Shown piece by piece: positions 45,542 to 56,946 of a DNA stretch of 64,000 nt (positions are counted from its first letter, which is position 1; every line of letters begins with the position of its first letter). The notes under the pieces were generated by a model. It saw only the letters and a program-made list of their open reading frames with translations, was not told where the DNA came from and ran no database searches. Source of the stretch: Littorina saxatilis. Lineage: Eukaryota > Mollusca > Gastropoda > Littorinimorpha > Littorinidae. A program made the translations under genes and the position numbers. The stretch is from positions 61,184,176 to 61,248,175 of the forward strand of contig NC_090246.1 in NCBI RefSeq assembly GCF_037325665.1, written 5' to 3'.

Positions 45542-47908
45542 CGCGTGTTAACCACATACACAAAAGACGTACATTCATACTTATAATGCATACATGTGGA
45601 TTTGCACTACTAATAACTACCACAAACACACACAAAACTTGATGACTAAAGTGCTATGTTTTAATATAATGATAATTAACCTTGTTTTTATAAAGAATTT
45701 AAAATAAAAGCCGCCACAAAGAAACAAGAAATCAAAACCACATTCACACCCTGTCACACAATCACACACTCAACCTCACTAAAAGTTACCCCCTTTATAT
45801 ACCCCCTACCACACAATTTACAAAGTAATTTACTATGGAACTCTACTTACCACATAAACACACACTACAAAAGAGTAAATCAGCATTTTTTTTAATTTAA
45901 ATTATTTTTTTGTTGTGTAAAACCAAGTATAAAAAGCTGACTACAAAAAAAAAAAAAAAATTCTAAGTTGCTTTCTTGTTTTGTTTCTTTTTCTTTATGT
46001 CTGTGTTATTAATATTACTGTTAGATCAAGCAGAAGTATAAAAGTTGCATACCAGCCAAATTTACCACAGCTTAAGTCATAAATAATCAAAAGCATTATA
46101 TTTCATTTCTATTCCTAATGAAAACAAACAGATGTTCAGATTTCCTGATCCTAGAATTGTTCACAGGTGATCTTTATGCTTTTGATTCAGCAGAGTTGCA
46201 TCCCTTGTCCTATTGTTGAAGGTCTGTCTTTTCTTCTTTATCACATATAGTGGATTGGGTTGTTTATTTTTACTTCCTTAGTTGAAGGGAAATAATTGAC
46301 AGCAGTAGTACTGTCACTACTTGTACTAAGTTGGTCAGCAAAGCTGGTGTTAACATATTTTGGAAAATGGTCTCAATGAGTATTCCTGCAGTCAATGACA
46401 TAATTATACATTTCCCAGAAACTGGATCAGTGGTACATAGCAGGCACATCAAAGGAAAAATACAGAGGGCTAGGGGGAATATGTTTGCTCTGGATGGGCG
46501 GTCAGATCAAAGGCAGATGCATTGTAAAAGCTGGTTGGCCTTGAGACCTGGGTCAATGACCGGTACTTGCAATCTGAACACAGCTGCCTGTCCAGACACT
46601 GACCTTCTTACTCGGGGTCAATGACCGAGTTTTTATCTGAGAGGAAACTGTTTTACAACATGTGAAAGTCTCTGAAGGATTGGTGAGCGCAGGATAAGAT
46701 ATAAGAGAGGGGGTGAAGTGAATAGCGCAAAGAGGGGGGACGAAGGGGGGTTTAACTATTTTGACTGCTGATGCAATCGCCAGCGGCTCGTGGCACTGGA
46801 GGGGTGATGACACGGTCAAGTGAGGCGGAGCGGGGTAGCTGTCTAGCCAATGTGTCTGGCCTTGATTGGTGGTAGTCCTGAGTCTTTCTGAAAGTGGGGG
46901 TGGGGGGGGGGGGGGAGGATGAGTGGGCAGTAGAGAAGTGACTCTGAGATTTTGAGATCGCCCGCAGAGATATTTGTTCGCCGGCCGTTCCGATTGACTA
47001 CGTTGCCTAACAACTTTGTGCTTCAGCGAAATTTGAACTCGCCAGGCGGGCGATTTTAGAGGAATTTCGAACCCGCCCGACGCGATTTGAAGTCGCCGGG
47101 GGAGAGCGGGCGAGCGCCAAAACTCACCCCTGGAGTCGACCTGTGAGAGAGATGCGTGAAGTGAACAGAGGGCGCGCCGCATGCACACCTGTGTTTGGGG
47201 AGAAAAAGGAAGGTATAGGTGGTTTGCGGGCGGGGGGTGGGAGAGAGAGGGGGGGGGGGGGTAAAGGACAGCTATATTTTCTTTTTCTTGTTTTGCTTGT
47301 AATTTACAATGTACCCCGTACATCTTGCTATACAGCGCGAAACACACATACTTGTGTTCGTTACACTAAAATCTAATGTTAAGGTAACGTACACACACAC
47401 AAACCAGAACGGGTACGAGCGAAAGAAAAAGTGAGAAAGAGAGAGTCGTCATGCATTAAGTAAGTAGTGGTATCGACACGTAGCGATAATGACACGTAGC
47501 GCTAAAAGATGTAGTTCTATCGACACGTAGTGATAATGAACGAATGATAGTGACTCGTACAAAAATTATGTGTAGCACTAATCAACGTAGTCATAGCGGC
47601 ACGTAGCACAAATGACACCTAGAACAAATGACACGTAGCACAAATGACACGTAGCGCTAGCGATACGCACCCAAATCCAGACCGTTTTAATTAAATGGTG
47701 ATATTTCACATATGAACGCAGGACACATCAATTAACATAATAGTTTGGCTGGGTAGTCCATTTATCGACAAAGAGGCGTGTAGGATGGGATGAAAGTGAA
47801 CGAATATGCTTGACTGAATGAAAACAGATCTACAGCAAATCGGTTCAAGTCTTCCTATGAGCCTTCCTCTTGCCAATGCATGGTGATGTTGACGAACGTA
47901 TTGTATAC

Positions 47909-48270
47909 TAGATGATTACCCGCTTCGCCGGGTACCGGCTTCGCCGGGAAGAAGTAGAGCCGAATACCAGGCCGCTGCGCATGGGACCCGGCTTTGCGGA
48001 GGAAGGGAGATAATCGCGGCTGAAAACACTGGAGAAGATAAGGAAAAGTTACTGGTAGTGGATCCAGACAACAACAAAAAAAAATCGGTTCAGCGCGCAC
48101 AGCGCTGCGCGCTGAGAGCACGTGTTGAAACTGATATCTCATCGACCAGGTTGTGTCCCGGGTGTACCTGAATATGCCCACCAAATTTGAAACAGATCCA
48201 TCGAGAACTTTGGCCGTGCATCGCGAACAGACAGACAGACACTAGTCGTATACATATATAGACGCGTCGA
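47909..48270. repeat. Interspersed GC-rich repeat
   Basis: Contains cccgcttcgccgggtaccgg and, at the far end, acagacagacagacactagt with cgtatacatatatag. The style is that of a dispersed invertebrate repeat; the family is not identified. Confidence 0.4.
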
Positions 48271-49011
48271 GTCGTCGTGTACGTATAACCCGGTTGACCA
48301 GGCCGGTTGACTATGACTGTGTTTCTGTTTCGACAGCGAATCCGTGACTCGACATCTGCGGCAACGTCTAAATGACTCACCACAGGTACAAGACACTGAG
48401 GTGTGAGTGGAGATTCAAAGTGTGCTGCATTGTGTGATAGTAGGCATATTGTATCAGACAAGAGCTATCTCTACACTCTGAATACAGCTCAGCCACCTGA
48501 ATCAGTCTCCATCCCCCAAGCCGCCGGTAAGATCGGTGACAAATCGGTGTGTATATATGTGAGTGTGTGCGTGTATCACTATAGTGTATGTGTGTGTGTG
48601 ACGAAGAGAGAGAGAGAGGATAGAAACGCACATATAATGATACAGGCGCGAGTACTCAGTCTAGTCACCAAGTCAGTATAATAAGTACTAAGTAGCCAAT
48701 ATAACCATGACTGGACAGATGCTGGCAATACAGCTTCGGACACTTATTCATTTGCATCCAGGTTCACATGGGGTCGCCTTCACGCGGCGGGAGTGTTTCC
48801 ACAGAGCTACCCCACCCCTTTACTTCTCTTCTTTTGTCTTATTTCTGCCTTACCAGTCCTTTCACCTATATTTCCTTCCAAGAAAACTCTCCCTACTATT
48901 CCCTGCAGTTTTCCAATTCTTTTCTTGTTGTCTTATTTCTACCTGACTGGATCCATCACCTTTATTTCACTTACCAAAAGTCTTCTTTTCCACATCCTTA
49001 TTTCTCTGCCC

Positions 49012-49357
49012 CCGCATGTCGTAAGAGGCGACTAACGGATTCTGTTTCTCCTTTTACCCTTGTTGAGTGGTTCTTGTATAGAATATAGTCAATGTTTGTA
49101 AAGATTTTAAGCAGCATGTAAGAAATGTTTAGTCCTTTGTACTGGAAACTTGCATTCTCCCAGTAAGGTCATTATTGTACTACGTTGCAAGCCCCTGGAG
49201 CAATTTTTTGATTAGTGCTTTTGTGAACAAGAAACACTTAACAAGTGGCTCTATCCCATCTCCCCCCTTTCCCCTATCCTATCTCCCCCCTTTCCCTCGT
49301 CGCGATATAACCTTCGTGGTTGAAAACGACGTTAAACAACAAATAAAGAAAGAAAAG
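49012..49357 (+). repeat. Retroposon 3' end (LINE or SINE tail), copy 1
   Basis: Shares about 330 bp with 61304-61637, from catgtcgtaagaggcgacta to gttgaaaacgacgttaaaca and a GAAA-type tail. No reverse transcriptase reading frame is attached. Confidence 0.65.
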
Positions 49358-49521
49358 GTTCACAGTGTTTAATTTTAGAAAGATTATTCACAACAACACA
49401 CAACTTCGTCGCACTGCGTAGTCGCAATAATAAAGCCTCGCGTCATTGCTGGCAACGCGCATGTCTCGAGCTCTAACCTTGACCTCTGGCCTTTATTTCG
49501 GAAGATTCACGATCGCGCATT

Positions 49522-49528
49522 TTTATAA
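49522..49528 (+). promoter_or_regulatory. TATA-like box before the NXNL2-like gene
   Basis: TTTATAA sits 85 nt before the start codon in GC-richer DNA (ggggcgctattcgatcg follows). The spacing fits a short 5' UTR. No direct evidence for the transcription start. Confidence 0.4.
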
Positions 49529-49612
49529 GCTTCGGTAGAACTCGGGGCGCTATTCGATCGTCTGCTACTCCGTGAGAAGGACACGATTTCAACGAAGACT
49601 CCTGCGTCAAAC

Positions 49613-52600
49613 ATGGCTGGAATGATGGCGATTCTCGGAGATACTGTGCTCGGAAAGGATGGCAAAAACGTGCCTGTCAGCAAATTTGCCAATCCCGACT
49701 CCATTGTTGGTAAGTGGCTGTTTTTTCTCATGAATTTGCAAGCCGCCGATTTCAGTCTTCGTCGCTGCGGCTGCATCAGCCTAGTAGGAATAACTAGTGA
49801 CTCGACCATGACGATCAGCGTTGTTTTACTTACGGTAAAACCGTTAGGGACGTGCTCCCGGTTCAGTAAGAGCCATCAAGACCGATTGACTTTGTTTTGT
49901 AAGTATACTAAGGCTGAGGAGAGAAGCCTCCACCGACTGAGCAGTGAGTGGACCGGTGTAATACGAAAAAAGAACTCCACGAAACTGTCACTCCAAGTAC
50001 ACCTGTCATACAAGAAAAGAACTCCCCAAGGAACGATAAAATACGTTTTTTTACTCCACAAAATTTGACTCCGAGTCAAAATTCAGTCGTAAGGAGTACT
50101 TTCCCTTTGTTCCGACGTACGAAGAAAACACTGACTCCCTGCACGAAAATGATGTTACTCCACGAAGATGTTCGGTTAAGTCAGTGTTAAAACTGAAAAT
50201 TCTCCACGTAATATTCTAGGAATACATTAACAATTCTTAGTTTGTTAGGGTGATTGTTTATTTGCTGCTTGATCTGTTCTCAGTTGTTCTCAGTTCTCAG
50301 TTGTTCAACTTGTTGCAATTGTTGCATCTGTTTTACAAGTTTATTTTTTCAGTGTTTGTTTAAAAATGAGGTCGTGACAGTGCTGCCTGAACTTTTTTGA
50401 AAAACCGGATCAGAGTCAAGTCTGGGAATATCAGCTTGAAGAATTTGTATGTACAGTTTCATGAAATCTGTCCAGCAGTTTTCCAGGAATTACTCTACAC
50501 ACACACACGGCACACGCACTTACGCACGCACACACTGACACACACACTGTGACACACACACACCACACACACACGACGGTACTGCACTGCACTGACTGAA
50601 CGTTCTCTCTCTCTCATATATACGTCACAACCCTCTCTGAATTTCCCAGTCTGGTCAACGTTTAGTCAAAACTTCAAGTAGCTTCTGTGTTTGAGCTTCA
50701 AATTTAGGCACTGATATTTCTGTGTATTCGAAATTTAACAGGATGTTAAGTGGGTGGGTGGGTGGTTGGCGTTTTTCTCTCTCGTTTTTCTCTCTCGAAT
50801 ACTTGCTTCAATCTCGAGGATGGGATGTGGTGAGGGGGTTCGTCGTCACTTACCCAGAACTCGCGAGTGGATGACTAGACCATTCTGCGTTCGTTGTTAA
50901 AAGCATTAATTGAAATCGGAAACTATTCTTGTACATATCCAGGGGCGGATTAGGGGGGTGGTCACAGGGGTTCCGGACCCCCCCCCCCTCCCCCCTCGGC
51001 TGTAAAAAAAAAATTTTTCTCTCTGTGAATTTTGTTCTTGTTTCTGGCTGTAAAGTCGGGGGAATAGGTAATTGTTTAATCAGTATCATTTTTGTACAGT
51101 TTTAACTGCCAATCCTATGCGACATGTCTTCCTTCTAACCATACTATATATGATGTCGGGAGCAGATATCAGTGAAGATAAATTGCCATTTTTTAATACT
51201 AACTTTAAACGAAATAATGAGTGGCTGCTGACACCAGTTGATCATGTTTAAAATCAAGGATAAGCCACAAATTGTTTATAAAATAGCTAAATTTCTTCAG
51301 CTTAGACCTCCCAGGTTGTAACCCCCCCTCCCCCACCCCCTCCCCCACCCCCAGTCGGGCTTAACTGCTCCGCCACTGATATCTATACTGTTTTGTGGGA
51401 GGAAAAAATCGACGTCCGTATTTCTCGAAAATACTCTGTGACCAACCATAGAATGATAGACCTCATTAAAAGTCATTTGGGTAAGGAAAGGCGTGGGAGG
51501 GCTGAAACTTCGGTCACGGTATTTCTCGAAAATACTCAATGACCAAGCATAGAGTACCGGATACATACCATATATCTCCCCGTAAGAACAGGCGGCATTA
51601 GATATATGTATAACATTAAAAAAAAAATTAAAAAAACCGGAAAATCCTGTTTTAAGTTTTCCATGAAAAGTTTGATACATGAAGTAAACAGCGATGATGA
51701 AATAAGTCGACTGACACACGCTTTATTATCTTGTATAATATTTTGGCGATGGCAGGCAGGGCGGGGGGGGGGGGGGGAGGGAGGGGGGGTTGTCGCTTGG
51801 AAACTCTTTTTTCTCTGCTGATGCAGCATTCGCCCGTCATGTATTTTCAAACAACAGCCTGCCTTTATGAATCATACGATCTAACGAACCGCCGTTCGCG
51901 TATGTTCAAAGCTCTGTTTGTGCAGCATGGCATGACGAAGCAGAATCAATAATTTTGCCGTTCTTGCCTGAGTTGACACATGTATGCGAACCCGTCCTTG
52001 CATTTGATACACAGTGACCGTGGAGGCTTCACTATATTAAACTTTGCACAGAGGCCCAACATTGTACATAGGCCCGGACCCCTTCGGCTTCAATTCAGTG
52101 TACAACTTCACTACTGGACATTTAGAACAGAAGGGGGGGGGGGGGAGGGTGTGTCTGAGGCCATTGTCGTGTGTGTTAGCGCGTGCGTGTCTTTCTGTAT
52201 CGGGGGGGGGGGGGGGGGGGCTGATGCCAGTGTCGTGTGTGTGTGTCTGTGTCTGTGTTTGCGCGCGCGTGTCTTTCTGTATCTGTGCCAGACCGTGTGA
52301 ATTATTTACATCATAATGGCCTGATTACAATTAGGTGCAAACTGACACTCGAACCTGAACTTGAACAAATACCACAAATGGTCAAGTATTCTTGGCCTGA
52401 TTAGAGTTAGGTTATCAGTGCACAGGCGGAAGGTATCGTCCACTGGACTACTACTATCACAGTAGTCTTTCTGTGATAGTAGTAGTCCAGTGGACGATAC
52501 CTTCCGCCTCAGTGTGATCAGTGTGAGCAATCGACCGTGGCTGGTACTTGACAATAACCTATCTAACACATTTTAGTAAGGGGAAGGATCGGCCGGCCTT

Positions 52601-54685
52601 AAGGTAATCCCAATATGGTCAAGGCAAACAGGTCGATCAGCTAGATCCTTGGCCACTTTTACTCCGGGTCAGTAGTAGCGGGTGGTGTGTGTACTCTGTA
52701 TTGTTGTGGGTGGCTATTATAGCAACGCCTCTGTTGTTTTGGGTGTCGTTAGGGACAGAAGGCTTGATCGTAGCGGCAGACAATAGACGTCTCTAAGTGT
52801 GTCGGGTACGCCACGATCGAACTGGCCTGTTGTTCACAATGTTAGAATTCCGCAGATTCCCTATATCGGTAGCCTGAAGCAAGCCTGCGCGCGTTCAAGC
52901 ATGACAGACACACCAGGGGCGGATCACATCCTTTTTTTAAGGGGTGGGGGGGTCCACATTTCTTTTAGTGACAGATTGACGAGGCGAAACTGCACCCGAA
53001 CCTCCAAGAGGGGTTTGGGGGCATGCCCCCCCCCCCCGGAAAATTGTGATAAAAAAACAAGGAAAATGGAGCAATCTGAGCCATAATGTTGTCCTCATTT
53101 TCAAATTTATTACTTTACTTTTTACATTTAGTCAAGTTTTGACTAAATGTTTTAACGTAGGGGGGGGGGGGGGGGGGATCGAGACGAGGGTGTGGTGTAT
53201 GTGTGTGTGTGCGTGTGTGTAGAGCGATTCAGACTAAACTGCTGGACCGATCTTTATGAAATTTGACATGAGAGTTCCTGGGAATGATATCCCCGGACGT
53301 TTTTTTCTTTTTTTAGATAAATGTCTTTGATGACGTCATATCCGGCTTTTTGTAAAAGTTGAGGCGGCACTGTCACACCCTCATTTTTCAATCAAATTGA
53401 TTGAAATTTTGGCCAAGCAATCTTCGACGAAGGCCGGACTTCGGTATTGCATTTCAGCTTGGTGGCTTAAAAATTAATTAATGACTTTGGTCACTAAAAA
53501 TCTGAAAATTGTAAAAAAAAAAAATCCTTATAAAACGATCCAAATTTACGTTCATCTTATTCTTTATCATGTTCTGATTCTAAAAACATATAAATATGTT
53601 ATATTTGGATTAAAAACAAGCTCTGAAAATTAAAAATATAAAAATTATCATCAAAATTAACTTTCCGAAATCGATTTAAAAACAATTTCATCTTATTCCT
53701 TGTCGGTTCCTGATTCTAAAAACATATAGATATGATATGTTTGGATTAAAAACACGCTCAGAAAGTTAAAATGAAGAGAGGTACGGTAAAGCGTGCTATG
53801 AAGCACAGCGCTACCGCGTCAAACAGGCTCACTTTCACTGCCTTTTGCACTAGCGGCGGACTACGTTCAGTTTCATTCTGTGAGTTCCACAGCTTGACTA
53901 AATGTAGTAATTTCGCCTTATGCGACTTGTTTACTTTTGATTTATCCCTTTGACACTGTCCTAAGTTTGTCTGTGTTTTGATGTTTACGTGTTATATAGC
54001 CTTTAAAAAAAATCTGTTACCGAAACACTAAGGTAAACTCTTGCCGTTCTCTGAGCGTTAAAATATGTAGCTGTACCCTGAAGTTGTCAGGTTAATAAAT
54101 TACGTTTATATCTCTGTTGTCAGTAAGCTAAGTAGTAAGCTAAACAGATCATCACATTGTTGGCAATTAATTATAATCTGCATAATAAAGTAAACGTTTC
54201 TTTTTATACGACAATACGTTGAGTCGTCTGCAATACAATAAATCGGAGCTGGTACTCACATACACATACATGTATCATGACATACATGTCACAGTTTATG
54301 TTGCCCCCCCCCCCCCCCCCCCACCCCCCCCCCCCCCTCCCCCCTCCTTTGTCTGTAACTGACGATAAGTGAAGGAACATCATTTGTGCATTGTTCGTCT
54401 TTCATCATCATTCACACAAGTTGTCCCCATCGAAACATCGACTCGATGATTGTAGTTGTAGCCTTCCAAGCTTCGGTCAAGATTTTCCATAGCCGGTTCG
54501 ATCTTGCCCCACTGCTTCAGTCTTGCCCCCACCCACTTCATATTGTTTCACCGGGATGGACATGGGTCAGCTTTATGGGATGTCTGAGAGACCGTGTCCA
54601 TGTCCCATCCTCGTCTCACTGCTGTGGCATGAAAAAATTAAATTTTAGTCATTCTGGCAGAAGTTCAGATGTCTGATTACACCTT

Positions 54686-54763
<78 letters not shown>

Positions 54764-55122
54764 TACACACGCACGCATGTTACAGTACTACCTGGCAAAC
54801 CAGTACTATCTGGATAGCAGTGAACAAGTAAGGACGTCTCCCTGAACGAAACTTCTTTTGCCTTTGCGAGCAGTTTTAAAGCGTCCCGTACACAGGTCTA
54901 ACATTGTAGCCGTCGCAAGATGCTCAAGCAATGATGCTATAAAAAATTTAAAAATTTTTTAAAAAAAAGTTATGAGCGAAGCTCTCACGGCGAAAACACA
55001 CACACGCACCGCCCCTGTACTGGCTTGTGGCGTGTAGTCTTTCACCTACACTGACACAGTATCAATATCAATATCGCTATCCGGCTTTTCTTTTCGGGTT
55101 GACTCACTCTCTCTCCACCCCC

Positions 55123-55158
<36 letters not shown>

Positions 55159-55362
55159 ATCAGTCTCTCTCTCTCTTTATATATATATCTCTCTCTCTCT
55201 TCCTCCCTCTTTCTCTCTGTCTCGCTCGCTCTGTCTCTCGCTCGCTCTCTCTCTCTCTTCCTCCCTCTTTCTTTCTCTCTCTTTATCTCTCTCTCTTTAT
55301 ATCTCTCTCTTCCTCCCTCTTTCTCTCTCTCTCTGTCTCGCGGCTCGCTCTGTCTCTGTCTG

Positions 55363-55412
<50 letters not shown>

Positions 55413-55977
55413 GTGAGCGCGCGTGTCAACTGCAGACATCATGTTTATTTGAAGAAAATGCCGCAATTTCCTGCTGCTTCAAAGCTCAGACACTCATGAC
55501 AAAAGCACTAAAAGTCTCTCACTTTTAAACTGTCTGTTTAAAATCAGTTTTTTAACAGAAACAAAAAATCCACATTGATACAAGAATGGAAAATGGTGAA
55601 AAATCTAAGTCAAGCGGATAGGAAACCGGTGATAAATTATGTAAACTATGTAATAGGCTACGACTGTAATGCAGTTTGATGTCAAGTACATCTAACATAA
55701 ATTAAGTAAACATTTACTGCAAGAACATAATTATGATACCTGGCATATGCTTGTCACTTGCGTCTGTACTACGACAATGGCCAGTAGAAGAAAAATCAAC
55801 CGGACAGAATTAACAGAACGAAACTAACGAAAAAACGACTATGTAACACGGTCTTTAGTATTAAACAGGATGCAATAAGTCGGTCAAGGTTATGAGTCAG
55901 AGCCACAGCTAGTACCGTCCTTACTCCGGGCTCGCCAGTTATTATTATTACGCTTTCAAGTTTCTCTTTGTGGGATG

Positions 55978-56033
<56 letters not shown>

Positions 56034-56133
56034 ATGTGTTGTTTTGTTCTCGTCTTTGTTTGCAAGGACAGATTGTGAGACTAGGCAATGCCTAAAATCT
56101 CCATCCTTCTGTAATAAAGTTTAATCAATCAAT

Positions 56134-56207
<74 letters not shown>

Positions 56208-56773
56208 CTGTACTCTGTGTGTGTGTGTGTGGTGGGGGTGGGGGCTGGTGGAGGGGGGGGGGGGGGGGGGGCAAAAAGGAAAAACGGAACTAGATCACTA
56301 GCCTACAATGCAACACAGTCAATGAATGATAGTTTGCCACAATTGCATATATGTGTATACCGGCTTACATTCTTCTCGTCCTCTTTGTCTGCCGCAAGTC
56401 CCCTTTCGCCACACAAGCAGGGCACAGATGAAAAATAGCGACACGTGCATTTTGCAGCCGAACTTCATGACGCGCGCGTAAAAGGGGAATCCCCGGGAGT
56501 TCCCATTGCTTGAGCAAATTATATAAAAATGAAAATGTAATGAAACGCGAAAATGTGGCAGTTTGTCAGTAGGCTTGATATTTATCACTCGTATCATAGG
56601 AGTATTTGAAGTGTCTTCCACAAGCAGCGAAAGTGCATAAATGGCTATTTTGACCCATTTGACCAGATAGTAGGCCCTACTGGCCAACCAGGTAGTACTG
56701 TAACACACGCACATTCACACTGCGTGACATGCATGCACACACACACACACACACATTCACACTGCGTGACATG

Positions 56774-56804
<31 letters not shown>

Positions 56805-56909
56805 ACAAACCTGGGTGGCACAAACCTTGTTGCCGCTAGTTTTTTCACTGAGATGTTCAAGCAATGGAATAATTTAAGTAATGGAAATTGAATAGAAAAA
56901 AATATGGAA

Positions 56910-56946
<37 letters not shown>

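Larger units (their letters stand above)
44178..47672. mobile_element. Fold-back-like element FB-2 (3.5 kb, TIRs of 16-bp units, 8-bp target duplication)
   Basis: Both ends open with ggtgcgt(c/a)tcgctagcgc and continue about 200-240 bp as degenerate repeats of TAGCGCTACGTGTCGA. Identical AAATCCAG flanks lie at 44170-44177 and 47673-47680. The interior holds long GT and CT microsatellites, a small inverted-repeat element and no convincing gene. Confidence 0.75.

Noticed and set aside
46553-47347. 264-codon open frame on the minus strand
   Set aside because: It runs through G/C homopolymers and repeat fragments inside FB-2, lacks any recognisable domain, and has no splice partners.
48090-48461. 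123-codon open frame on the minus strand
   Set aside because: It lies partly within a dispersed GC-rich repeat and has no recognisable domain or splice evidence.
49613-50068. Single-exon 151-codon reading of the NXNL2-like start
   Set aside because: It reads past the exon 1 donor at 49710 into the intron and an FB-3 relative. The spliced product restores the thioredoxin fold.
51297-51719. 140-codon open frame on the minus strand
   Set aside because: It begins outside and ends inside the CAGGGGCGGA MITE, with no domain.
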